A DNA stretch of 12,972 bases from Porticoccaceae bacterium. GTDB lineage: Bacteria > Pseudomonadota > Gammaproteobacteria > Pseudomonadales > Porticoccaceae. The notes under the pieces are model-generated. The model was not told the DNA's origin and did no database searches. It saw only the letters and a list, made by a program, of their open reading frames with translations. Position numbers and translations under genes: made by a program. Below, in pieces: positions 1 through 6,843 of the stretch (position 1 is its first letter; each line of letters starts with the position of its first letter). Where the stretch lies: positions 1 through 12,972 of the forward strand of contig JAPKCN010000032.1 of assembly GCA_028822945.1 (NCBI GenBank), written 5' to 3'.

Positions 1-31
1 TGAGCAGCTGTCACTACTTGTTAAAATGTAA

Positions 32-500
32 GAGGCTCGCTATTGGTTGCGTGTAGGAGGCGACGAGGCCGTGACTGAGGTCGCCAAGCGGGCGAGATTG
101 AAGAACGCGACCTCTATGTTACGCGCGCCTCGATGAATGACTGAATACTTTGGCGCCATCGCGCACTGATGCCAACAAACCGTTTCTGCAGACCGCGCCG
201 GCGTTGATCGCGATTTCTCTCAAAAAGGCCACCATCGATGCTGAGGGCCAGCGCCGCAAAAACTACTACATCTCGGAATCCGTAGGCATCGCTACGGGCA
301 TTTTGAATGCCGCACTGCACCACGCCGGTTTGGAAAGCTTGACACATACGCCGAGCCCGATGAAATTTCTCAGTGAGATTTTGCGGCGACCGGATTACGA
401 GCGACCCTCGTTACTGCTGGTGGTGGGTTATCCCGCTGCAGGTGCATCGGTTCCAGATATCGCGCGTTTGCCGCTGGCGGACCTCGCGACTTTCATCTAG
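32..500 (+). pseudogene. Decayed nitroreductase-family (FMN) gene, frameshifted
   Basis: This is the remnant of a flavin-dependent nitroreductase-family oxidoreductase of the iodotyrosine-deiodinase-like branch. The long intact part, read from about 141 to the stop at 498-500, carries the family's C-terminal half, including NKPFLQTAPALI, ESVGIATG, LTHTPSPMKFLSEIL and ERPSLLLVVGYPA. The N-terminal half is not open in that frame: a TGA lies at 138-140. Family-like sequence continues upstream in other frames. Frame 1 gives GEIEERDLYVTRAS (91-132), and frame 2 gives GDEAVTEVAKRA (about 59-94). At least two frameshifts are therefore needed, one near 90-94 and one near 139-144. The second junction reads GAC-TG-AAT where homologs would lead me to expect Trp-Leu, which a 4-nt loss would explain. 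A TTG at 150 could start a 116-residue product, but it would lack the N-terminal flavin-binding half. The true 5' end is missing or outside the window. Family assignment is from memory of conserved motifs. Confidence 0.75.
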
Positions 501-531
501 CGTAAACGGGTTTAAATTATGCACCCGAGAG

Positions 532-588
532 CTAGTCTTTGCTACCATGCAAGTCTAATATTGTCGGCTGATAAGTGCGGGGATTTGT
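532..588 (+). promoter_or_regulatory. Possible promoter and RBS of the Moco operon
   Basis: A TAATAT at 556-561 resembles a -10 element and lies about 27 bases before the moaC ATG. The matching -35 region (around 532-538) is a poor match to consensus. A GGGGA at 579-583 lies five bases before the ATG and is a reasonable Shine-Dalgarno sequence. The gap of 88 bases is too short for a Moco riboswitch and I see no such fold. The promoter is a guess from one half-element; the ribosome binding site is better supported. Confidence 0.3.
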
Positions 589-1074
589 ATGGCTAAACTG
601 ACCCACCTGAACACCGCGGGCGAAGCCCACATGGTGGACATTTCGGAAAAATCTACTACGGCTCGTAGTGCCACGGCGCAGTCACACATCGTCTTGAGCG
701 CTGGGATTATCGCTGCCATCCGCGATGACAGCTTACCCAAGGGCGATCTTTATGCCACCGCGCGGATTGCCGGTATTCAGGCGGCAAAAAAATGTAGTGA
801 GTTAATCCCGCTCTGCCATCCGTTGCCGCTGTCCAAGGTGGCTGTCGATATAGTCATGGAAGGCGATTGTCTAGTGGTTACGGCACTGTGCAAAACTACT
901 GGTAAGACCGGCGTCGAGATGGAGGCACTGACGGCTGCGTCGGTGGCGGCTCTGACGATTTATGATATGTGCAAGGGTATCGATAAGGGTATGTCGATTA
1001 ACCAAACGCGACTATTAGAAAAATCTGGGGGCAAATCGGGCGATTGGCGTGCCGACGGTGTCAGCGATGATTAA
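589..1074 (+). CDS. moaC: Cyclic pyranopterin monophosphate synthase MoaC
   Basis: This cytosolic enzyme acts after MoaA, converting the 3',8-cyclised GTP intermediate to cyclic pyranopterin monophosphate in the first stage of molybdenum cofactor synthesis. The 161 residues match the usual length. Family hallmarks are AGEAHMVD (10-17), KGDLYATARIAGIQAAK (51-67), LIPLCHPL (72-79), GKTGVEMEALTAASVAALT (105-123), YDMCK (125-129) and KSGGKSG (145-151). Residues expected at the active site are present: K51, H77, D126 and K129. It begins the operon. Its ATG is preceded by GGGGA at good spacing, and its TAA overlaps the moaD start by 8 bases (ATGATTAA), suggesting translational coupling. Compared with E. 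coli MoaC as I recall it, the C terminus is slightly longer. Identity is secure. Confidence 0.97.
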   Translation: MAKLTHLNTAGEAHMVDISEKSTTARSATAQSHIVLSAGIIAAIRDDSLPKGDLYATARIAGIQAAKKCSELIPLCHPLPLSKVAVDIVMEGDCLVVTALCKTTGKTGVEMEALTAASVAALTIYDMCKGIDKGMSINQTRLLEKSGGKSGDWRADGVSDD

Positions 1075-1315
1075 GCTGCTATTTTTTGGTCGTCTAGGGG
1101 ATGCTACATATGCTGCTCCGGAGGTTTTCGAGGCCAGCGTGGGGCTTACCGCAGCTGGCGTTCGCGATGCGTTGTCGTCGCTATATCCGGCGCTCGGAAG
1201 GGCCTTATTTGAGCCACAGGTTTTAGTCTCGGTCGATCGCGTGATTGTCGATTGGCAGCAACCGTTGTTGGATGGCTGTGAATTAGCCTTTCTGCCACCG
1301 GTCACAGGCGGCTAG
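1067..1315 (+). CDS. moaD: Molybdopterin synthase sulfur carrier subunit MoaD
   Basis: MoaD is the small ubiquitin-fold subunit of molybdopterin synthase. Its C-terminal glycine is adenylated by MoeB, converted to a thiocarboxylate, and delivers sulfur to the pterin in the MoaE active site. The product is 82 residues, typical for the family, with the N-terminal strand MIKLLFFGRLGD and the diagnostic C-terminal LPPVTGG ending in Gly-Gly. I chose ATG 1067 because it gives the standard N terminus (compare MIKVLFFA in E. coli) and sits in an 8-base overlap with moaC. A GTG at 1049 would add six unlikely residues. Six bases separate it from moaE. Confidence 0.95.
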   Translation: MIKLLFFGRLGDATYAAPEVFEASVGLTAAGVRDALSSLYPALGRALFEPQVLVSVDRVIVDWQQPLLDGCELAFLPPVTGG

Positions 1316-1321
1316 AGCGCA

Positions 1322-1795
1322 ATGCGCAATCGCCTAGTGGTGCAATTGGTGGATTTCGATCTGGCAGCCGAGTATCGTCGCTTGTGTGAACTGGATGGCG
1401 CGGTTGGTGCAGTCGTTACATTCTGTGGTTTAGTGCGTGATTGCGAACAGCAAGCGCCGATTGATTCGCTGACATTGCAGCATTACCCAGGTATGACCGA
1501 GGCCTCGCTCGGAGATATTGTTGCCAGCGCAGACCGTCGCTGGCCGTTGCATGGCATAACTATTATTCACCGGGTCGGCGAATTGCTGCCACGCGATCAA
1601 ATTGTTTTTGTCGGTGTTGCCAGTGGTCATCGTGCTGCGGCTTTTCAAGCGGCGGATTATCTGATGGATTATCTTAAGACACGCGCCATGTTTTGGAAAA
1701 ATGTCGCGCATGGCGGCGAGCGTCAGTGGGTCGATTGTAAAGACTCGGATCGCCAGGCGGCCCACCGTTGGTCGCAGGACCCAAAGCGCCAATGA
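1322..1795 (+). CDS. moaE: Molybdopterin synthase catalytic subunit MoaE
   Basis: MoaE is the large subunit of the cytosolic MoaD2-MoaE2 molybdopterin synthase, which adds two sulfurs to cyclic pyranopterin monophosphate. The 157-residue product is slightly longer than the usual 150. It shows GAVVTFCGLVRD (29-40), LQHYPGMTE (52-60), RWPLHGITIIHRVGEL (73-88), the VFVGVASGHR segment (95-104) and MDYLKTRAMFWK (115-126). The lysines K119 and K126 occupy the positions of the catalytic pair in the E. coli enzyme. Its TGA overlaps the mobA ATG in the four-base ATGA pattern, so the two are probably translated together. Confidence 0.96.
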   Translation: MRNRLVVQLVDFDLAAEYRRLCELDGAVGAVVTFCGLVRDCEQQAPIDSLTLQHYPGMTEASLGDIVASADRRWPLHGITIIHRVGELLPRDQIVFVGVASGHRAAAFQAADYLMDYLKTRAMFWKNVAHGGERQWVDCKDSDRQAAHRWSQDPKRQ

Positions 1796-2388
1796 ACAGT
1801 GCAGTCGATGGCGTGATACTAGCGGCGGGGCGCTCGAGTAGAATGGCCTCTGGCAATAAGCTTCGGGCACAGCTCGCCGGGCGCGGGCTACTGGAGCGCG
1901 TAGCAGAGCGATTTTCCCCTCAGGTGAGCCAATTAGTCATTAATCTTGACTCGGCATTTACGGATCTGCCATACCCGATTGTCGAGGACGCTGTCGACGG
2001 CTTTCGCGGACCTTTGGTGGGTCTCTTTAGTGCTTTGATGTCGCCCCACTTGAGCACCGCGAGCTATTTGGCGATGGTACCTTGCGATGGGCCTTTTTTA
2101 CCCAACGATTTAGTGGTTAAGCTTTATCGGGCGATCACGGCGGCGAATGCGCCAATTGCGTGTGCGCGGTATGCGGGCGTCGCACAACCGACCTTTTCGG
2201 TTTGGCGCAAGGATATTTTTTCAGCCGTCGAGCGGGCACTATTTAATAATCAAAATGGCGGTTTTAAACCGCTGATGTCCTCGTTCCAAACTGTCTATGT
2301 GGATTGGCCTAAGCAGACGCTCGAGCCGTTTTTTAATATTAATAGCGATCAAGATTTGGCTCAGGCCGAGCGCTTACTGTGCGATTGA
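1792..2388 (+). CDS. mobA: Molybdenum cofactor guanylyltransferase MobA
   Basis: MobA uses GTP to attach GMP to Mo-molybdopterin, giving the guanine dinucleotide cofactor (bis-MGD) required by DMSO-reductase-family enzymes. The 198-residue protein has the nucleotidyltransferase signature LAAGRSSRM (10-18) with lysine K23, GPLVGL (73-78), the metal-binding PCD with D99, and a C-terminal FFNINSDQDL (180-189) typical of MobA. The signature has LAAG rather than the LAGG common in MobA. LAAG is more typical of MocA, the cytidylyltransferase, so the nucleotide preference is slightly less certain than the fold. The FNIN motif and the Moco-operon setting favour MobA. ATG 1792 was chosen for the ATGA overlap with moaE; an in-frame GTG at 1768 would add eight residues inside moaE. 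The stop overlaps the start of moeB. Confidence 0.87.
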   Translation: MNSAVDGVILAAGRSSRMASGNKLRAQLAGRGLLERVAERFSPQVSQLVINLDSAFTDLPYPIVEDAVDGFRGPLVGLFSALMSPHLSTASYLAMVPCDGPFLPNDLVVKLYRAITAANAPIACARYAGVAQPTFSVWRKDIFSAVERALFNNQNGGFKPLMSSFQTVYVDWPKQTLEPFFNINSDQDLAQAERLLCD

Positions 2389-3146
2389 GTGGCCGCCAGT
2401 TCGCCCGCTACAGTCGGCATTTATTAATGGACGATATTGGCGTCGATGGTCAGGACCGGTTGCTCAATAGCCATATATTAATTGTCGGTATGGGCGGCCT
2501 AGGTTGCCCCGCAGCGCTGTATTTAGCGGCTGCCGGTATTGGTCGCATGACCGTTTGTGACGCGGATGTGGTTGCAGACAGCAACCTCCATCGGCAGATT
2601 CTCTATCGGCAAGGAGATGTCGGTGAGTTCAAGGTCGATTGCGCCAAGCGCGCGCTGCAAGAGGTTAATGCAGATCTAGTCGTGCAGGCATATGCCCAGT
2701 CAGTATCTGCCGAAATTCTCGACGGCGATTACCAGTTGGTACTCGATTGCACGGATAACCTAGCGGCAAGAGGACTACTCAACCGCCACTGTAGGGCGAG
2801 TCGACTGCCACTGGTGAGTGCCTCGGCGATTGGCTGGGAGGGGCAGTTGCTGGCGTTTGACTTTGTGCGGCAGCAGAGCCCATGCTTTAATTGTAGTATC
2901 ACGCAGAGTAAACCGGAGGCAGCTACCGAGTTGGCTGAAGATTGCAGTAGCGCCGGTGTGCTCGGCCCGGTATTGGGCGTCATGGGCAGCTTACAGGCGA
3001 CTACCGCGATCGCCATGATACTTGGATATTTTCAGCAGCATGGCGAATTGCAGCGCTACGACGGCAAGTCTGGTCGGTGGATGAATGTAACTTTGTCGAC
3101 CAACCCGAATTGCCAACTATGCTGCGGTTCAAAGGTTGATGTGTAG
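2379..3146 (+). CDS. moeB: Molybdopterin-synthase adenylyltransferase MoeB
   Basis: MoeB is an E1-like enzyme that uses ATP to adenylate the MoaD C-terminal glycine, activating it for thiocarboxylation. The 255 residues fit the short, rhodanese-free MoeB form. Features in order are RYSRHLLM (10-17), the nucleotide loop GMGGLG (37-42), SNLHRQ (68-73), DCTDN (123-127), a first zinc pair C169/C172, a cysteine at C189 just before the conserved AGVLGP segment, GSLQA (203-207), and a second zinc pair C245/C248. The start is uncertain: GTG 2379 overlaps mobA by 10 bases, while TTG 2385 would overlap by 4 and remove only two residues. Neither has a clear Shine-Dalgarno sequence, so coupling to mobA translation is likely. 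ThiF is the main alternative, but the neighbours make MoeB much more likely. Confidence 0.92.
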   Translation: MRLSGRQFARYSRHLLMDDIGVDGQDRLLNSHILIVGMGGLGCPAALYLAAAGIGRMTVCDADVVADSNLHRQILYRQGDVGEFKVDCAKRALQEVNADLVVQAYAQSVSAEILDGDYQLVLDCTDNLAARGLLNRHCRASRLPLVSASAIGWEGQLLAFDFVRQQSPCFNCSITQSKPEAATELAEDCSSAGVLGPVLGVMGSLQATTAIAMILGYFQQHGELQRYDGKSGRWMNVTLSTNPNCQLCCGSKVDV

Positions 3147-3181
3147 CTAATTTTTACGTGTTTCAATGAACGAGTCAGTTA

Positions 3182-3187
3182 GGAGAT
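3182..3187 (+). promoter_or_regulatory. Strong ribosome binding site of moaB
   Basis: GGAGAT here, part of a TTAGGAGAT stretch, lies seven bases before the moaB ATG. It is the clearest Shine-Dalgarno inside the Moco operon and sits in the only longer gap there (47 bases). moaB is therefore probably initiated independently rather than by coupling. The same gap could hold an internal promoter, but no convincing -35/-10 pair is visible. Confidence 0.65.
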
Positions 3188-3193
3188 AACCGC

Positions 3194-3724
3194 ATGAGTC
3201 ATGACCCATCCGCAGCACGACGCTTTGTCAGTATCGCGGTATTGACGGTTTCCGATACGCGAACGCTTGAAACCGACACCAGCGGCGATTACTTACAATC
3301 TGCGCTGGAGGGCGAGGGACACCGTCTCGCCCAACGTCGGTTGGTGATCGATGATGTCTATAAGATGCGCGCCACGGTGAGCGCATGGATAGCCGATTCT
3401 GCGGTTGAGGTAATTATCACCACCGGCGGCACCGGTTTTACCGGCCGCGATAGCACGCCAGAGGCATTGGCGCCTCTATTTGATAAGCATATAGAGGGCT
3501 TTGGCGAACTTTTTCGACAGCTATCCTACACTGAGATTGGCACCTCCACGGTGCAGTCGCGGTGTCTGGCGGGGCTTGCCAACAACACTGCAATTTTCTG
3601 TTTACCAGGTTCCACCGGGGCTTGCAAAACCGGTTGGCAGGGAATTATTCAACAACAATTGGACAGTACCCACCAGCCCTGTAACTTTGTCCAACACGTG
3701 CGTAGAAAAGCCCGAGAATGCTGA
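3194..3724 (+). CDS. moaB: Molybdenum cofactor biosynthesis protein MoaB (Mog-like)
   Basis: This member of the MoaB/Mog family is expected to bind molybdopterin and adenylate it before molybdate insertion by MoeA. The 176 residues show AVLTVSD (15-21), DTSGDYL (28-34), TTGGTGFTGRD (76-86) with the conserved aspartate D86, EGFGELFR (101-108), EIGTSTVQSR (114-123), and the LPGST motif (137-141). The line-up with E. coli MoaB continues through the C-terminal PCNF. In E. coli the adenylation role belongs to Mog and MoaB is less understood. In bacteria with MoaB only, MoaB is thought to do the job, which fits the absence of mog in this operon. The start follows a strong Shine-Dalgarno, and the stop overlaps moeA by seven bases. 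Confidence 0.93.
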   Translation: MSHDPSAARRFVSIAVLTVSDTRTLETDTSGDYLQSALEGEGHRLAQRRLVIDDVYKMRATVSAWIADSAVEVIITTGGTGFTGRDSTPEALAPLFDKHIEGFGELFRQLSYTEIGTSTVQSRCLAGLANNTAIFCLPGSTGACKTGWQGIIQQQLDSTHQPCNFVQHVRRKAREC

Positions 3725-4908
3725 CGGTTGCGGCGGCGATTAGCCAGCTCACCCAAGCGATTGAACCTCGGGTATCGACCGAGACAGTCGAGATCGCATA
3801 TAGCCTCGGTAGGGTGCTGGCGACAGACATCGTGGCGACTGTAAGTGTGCCTCCCGCCGATAATAGCGCCATGGATGGTTATGCGTTTTGCTACAGCGAG
3901 GCCGCGGCTCATGCCTTTGATCTGCCGCTGTCGCAACGGATTGCCGCGGGCAGCCTGTCTAAGCCGTTGCTGAAAAACACTCTTGCGCGGATCTTTACCG
4001 GTGGTGAAATACCCTTGGGTGCAGATACTGTGGCGATGCAGGAAAACTGTTCAGAATCCGACAGCCGAGTGGCTATCGACGTCACTGTTGAGTCCGGTGC
4101 CAATATTCGCCCGCGCGGGCAGGACATCGCTAAGGGGCATACTGTGATTGCCGCGGGCGCGCCTATTCGCGCTCAGGAAATGGGCCTGCTGTCATCCATC
4201 GGCGTTGTGACAGTGCCGGTCTACCAGCGTTTGCGAGTTGCGCTGTTTTCATCTGGCGACGAATTGATCGAGCCCGGTAGGCCGCTGTTAGCGGGCCAGA
4301 TATACAATTCTAACCGCGCCACTATGATCGGTCTTGTTCGGGCTTTGGGTATGCAGCCAGTCGATCTCGGCAGTGTTCCAGACTGTCCCCAAGCGACCCG
4401 AGATATTCTCGTGAAAGCGGCGGTCCAAGGCGATGTCGTTCTCTGTTCTGGGGGCGTATCGGTGGGTGAGGAGGATCATGTTAAAGCGGCTGTGGCGGCG
4501 CTCGGTGCAATCGATTTTTGGCGGGTGGCCATAAAGCCGGGTAAGCCTCTGGCATTTGGCAATGTTCGTGGCGTGCCGTTTATCGGTTTGCCGGGAAATC
4601 CGAGTTCGGTATTTGTCACCAGCTATATTTTAGCGCGTCCGTTTTTACAAGCCTGTCAGGGTCATGCTGACTGGCAGCCAAGGGTCTACAAAGCCAGGGC
4701 CGCTTTTAAGCGCGCTGGAGAAACGCGCGAGGTCTATCTTCGCGCCCGTCTGAATAGCTTGAGTGGTGCGGTCGAGATATTTTCCAATCAGAGTAGCGGC
4801 GTACTCTCTTCAGCCTGTTGGGGTGATGTCTTTGTCAGACAAAAAAGTGGTGAATCCATCAAAGTGGACGACCTAGTGGATGTGCTACCCTATTCAGCCC
4901 AATACTGA
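3718..4908 (+). CDS. moeA: Molybdopterin molybdenumtransferase MoeA
   Basis: MoeA inserts molybdate into adenylated molybdopterin, releasing AMP and forming Mo-molybdopterin. At 396 residues it is near the usual length. Recognisable segments are PPADNSAMDGYA (45-56), RIFTGGEIPLGAD (91-103), RPRGQDI (131-137), SSGDEL (178-183), YNSNR (196-200), SGGVSVGEEDHVK (244-256), IKPGKPLAFG (272-281), and GLPGNPSS (290-297). These cover the N-terminal, linker and MoaB-like substrate domains, and a C-terminal beta-barrel domain follows from about 318. ATG 3718 overlaps the end of moaB by seven bases. Thirty-one AT-rich bases separate it from moaA. All expected domains are present and I see no damage. Confidence 0.96.
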   Translation: MLTVAAAISQLTQAIEPRVSTETVEIAYSLGRVLATDIVATVSVPPADNSAMDGYAFCYSEAAAHAFDLPLSQRIAAGSLSKPLLKNTLARIFTGGEIPLGADTVAMQENCSESDSRVAIDVTVESGANIRPRGQDIAKGHTVIAAGAPIRAQEMGLLSSIGVVTVPVYQRLRVALFSSGDELIEPGRPLLAGQIYNSNRATMIGLVRALGMQPVDLGSVPDCPQATRDILVKAAVQGDVVLCSGGVSVGEEDHVKAAVAALGAIDFWRVAIKPGKPLAFGNVRGVPFIGLPGNPSSVFVTSYILARPFLQACQGHADWQPRVYKARAAFKRAGETREVYLRARLNSLSGAVEIFSNQSSGVLSSACWGDVFVRQKSGESIKVDDLVDVLPYSAQY

Positions 4909-4939
4909 CTAATAATTAAAAAAGTAGGTTGCCATAGAC

Positions 4940-5935
4940 GTGACTGTAAATACTGCCCTCGTGGATCCCTTTGGTCGAAAAGTCGACTATCTGAGACTAT
5001 CGGTGACCGACCGCTGTAACTTGCGCTGCGTTTACTGCATGGCCGAGGATATGACATTTTTGCCCAGACAGCAGTTGCTTACGCTGGAGGAATTGTGCGA
5101 CACCGCTGCGGCCTTTGTTGAATTGGGAGTGCGCAAGATTCGCCTAACCGGCGGTGAGCCACTGATTAGGCGCGACATTCTCAGTTTAGTCGAGACGCTA
5201 TCTAGCTTGCCGGGGCTCGATGAATTGACGATGACAAGCAACGGCGTGATGCTGCCAAAGATGGCGCAGGCGTTAAAGGACGCCGGTTTAGCGCGCTTGA
5301 ATATCAGTATCGACAGCCTGAGAGCCGAGCGTTTTAAAAGTTTGACGCGGGTTGGCGATCTAGCTCAGGTGTTAGTGGGTATCCGCGCGGCGGTCGCGGC
5401 AGGCTTTACCAAGGTGAAACTAAACGCCGTGATACTCGCCGGATTCAATGACGATGAAGTCCTCGATTTGGCGCACTTTGCGGTAGATAACGGACTCGAT
5501 ATCTCGTTTATCGAAGAGATGCCGCTCGGTGAGATCTCCTCTCACAGTCGGAGTAACACTCAGATCAGTAGCGAACAGCTTCGCCAGCAACTAGCCAGTG
5601 AATTTAGCCTGTTGGATACCGCCGAAACTACCGGTGGGCCATCGCGTTATTTTCGTGTTGCACACAGTCCGTCAAAAATTGGCTTTATTTCGCCGATGTC
5701 GAACAATTTTTGCAGCTCATGTAATCGCGTTCGCCTGACCGCGCAAGGGCGTCTTTTACTCTGCCTCGGGAATGAGCACAGTGTCGATTTGCGCGCCATT
5801 TTAAGGCGCCATCCGGGCGATGTGGCGTGTTTAAAGCAGCATATAATTGCGGCCATCACGAAAAAGCCTGAGCGCCACTACTTTGATCCCGAACGCACTG
5901 AAATTGTCCGATTTATGAATATGACAGGCGGCTGA
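4940..5935 (+). CDS. moaA: GTP 3',8-cyclase MoaA (radical SAM)
   Basis: MoaA is an oxygen-sensitive radical SAM enzyme that cyclises GTP in the first step of Moco synthesis. The 331 residues include the SAM cluster motif C26-C30-C33 (CNLRCVYC), LTGGEP (69-74), TSNG (99-102), LNISIDSL (120-127) and the C-terminal cluster cysteines C258, C261 and C275 (CSSCNRVRLTAQGRLLLC). It ends in the Gly-Gly tail needed for activity in this family. The start is a GTG with only a weak AGGT ten bases upstream. It gives the expected short lead to YLRLSVTDRCN; GTG 4961 is an alternative. The stop shares one base with the next start (TGATG), coupling it to the transporter gene. Confidence 0.96.
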   Translation: MTVNTALVDPFGRKVDYLRLSVTDRCNLRCVYCMAEDMTFLPRQQLLTLEELCDTAAAFVELGVRKIRLTGGEPLIRRDILSLVETLSSLPGLDELTMTSNGVMLPKMAQALKDAGLARLNISIDSLRAERFKSLTRVGDLAQVLVGIRAAVAAGFTKVKLNAVILAGFNDDEVLDLAHFAVDNGLDISFIEEMPLGEISSHSRSNTQISSEQLRQQLASEFSLLDTAETTGGPSRYFRVAHSPSKIGFISPMSNNFCSSCNRVRLTAQGRLLLCLGNEHSVDLRAILRRHPGDVACLKQHIIAAITKKPERHYFDPERTEIVRFMNMTGG

Positions 5936-6693
5936 TGGCGCTCGAGTTTATTACCCTCGCCCACAGTTATTGGTTGCTGTTTGCCATCGCCCTGATGGCG
6001 GTCCTCTATGCATCGGTCGGACACGGCGGAGCTTCTGGCTATTTGGCGGCCATGGCACTTTCGGGGCTCGCTCCCGAGCAAATGCGGCCGGCGGCACTGC
6101 TGATGAATATCGTCGTTACCTGTTGGTTACTGTACCGCTTTAAGCCTCGCGGTTTAATGCCTATACGATTATTTTGGCCGCTGGTACTCACCTCTGCGCC
6201 AATGGCCTTTATCGGCGGCACGATAAAGGTTGATGCTGATATTTATCAACTGTTACTCGGCAGTGTGTTATTGCTGGCAGCGGTTCGTATGCTCGCCGCG
6301 CCGGTGACTGCGGTCGCCGAGGTCGAACCCCACCGATATCTGGTAGCGGCGTTAGGCGCCTTGTTGGGTTTTGCCGCAGGTCTCACCGGTATTGGTGGCG
6401 GGGTCTATCTGAGTCCGATACTGGTACTTACTGGTTGGTGCTCAGTGCGCGCCAGTGCCGCTTTAGCCGCGGGCTTTATTTTACTAAATTCACTTGCCGG
6501 ACTGAGCGGATATTTATTGACTGCGGGGTCTTTACCCATAGGCACTGGTTGGTTGTTGTTCGCGGCGTTCACGGGTTGTTTACTGGGCACTGAATTGGCA
6601 ACTCACCGAGCCAGCTCGCGCCTGCTGCAAACTCTATTGGGGTTGGTGCTTGGGGTAGCGGCTGTAAAGATGCTCTCTATGGCGTTAGAGTAG
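5935..6693 (+). CDS. TauE/SafE (TSUP) family anion transporter
   Basis: This 252-residue, strongly hydrophobic protein belongs to the TauE/SafE (TSUP, formerly DUF81) permease family, whose characterised members move sulfite, sulfoacetate or related anions across the inner membrane. The two-fold repeat is visible: ASVGHGGASGYL (26-37) and AGLTGIGGGVYLSPIL (148-163) each follow the pattern of a transmembrane helix with a glycine-rich turn. Hydropathy suggests about seven or eight membrane segments. The ATG overlaps the moaA TGA by one base, so it is very probably co-transcribed with the Moco operon. The substrate cannot be read from sequence. Sulfite is the usual guess, and export or import of an anion tied to Moco enzymes is an inference from context only. 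Confidence 0.85.
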   Translation: MALEFITLAHSYWLLFAIALMAVLYASVGHGGASGYLAAMALSGLAPEQMRPAALLMNIVVTCWLLYRFKPRGLMPIRLFWPLVLTSAPMAFIGGTIKVDADIYQLLLGSVLLLAAVRMLAAPVTAVAEVEPHRYLVAALGALLGFAAGLTGIGGGVYLSPILVLTGWCSVRASAALAAGFILLNSLAGLSGYLLTAGSLPIGTGWLLFAAFTGCLLGTELATHRASSRLLQTLLGLVLGVAAVKMLSMALE

Positions 6694-6748
6694 CGGTGAT
6701 GTCGATGCATGCATGCTGGAATCTGTAGTTTAAGCGGGTAAGATTTGC

Positions 6749-6765
6749 TCGTTGGTCAGCGACGA
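6749..6765. promoter_or_regulatory. Imperfect 17-bp palindrome upstream of the SDR gene
   Basis: TCGTTGGTCAGCGACGA matches its own reverse complement at 12 of 16 non-central positions, with symmetric outer arms TCGT and ACGA. It lies 79 bases before the SDR start, in a 150-base gap that also holds a 10-bp perfect palindrome (ATGCATGCAT, 6705-6714). It could be an operator, but a single imperfect palindrome is weak evidence. No regulator gene is adjacent. Confidence 0.2.
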
Positions 6766-6843
6766 CAGAATAAACGCAAACCTTGGGTGATAGACTACAA
6801 ATGCTAATGTAAACGCAGTGGTGAAGTTTAAAAGGATTATTAA

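Noticed and set aside
501..588. Moco riboswitch upstream of moaC
   Set aside because: The gap is only 88 bases, shorter than the known Moco RNA element, and no matching stem pattern is visible.
1768..1791. GTG start for mobA eight codons upstream
   Set aside because: It lies inside moaE, adds residues before the usual N terminus, and the ATGA overlap at 1792 is the common coupling arrangement.
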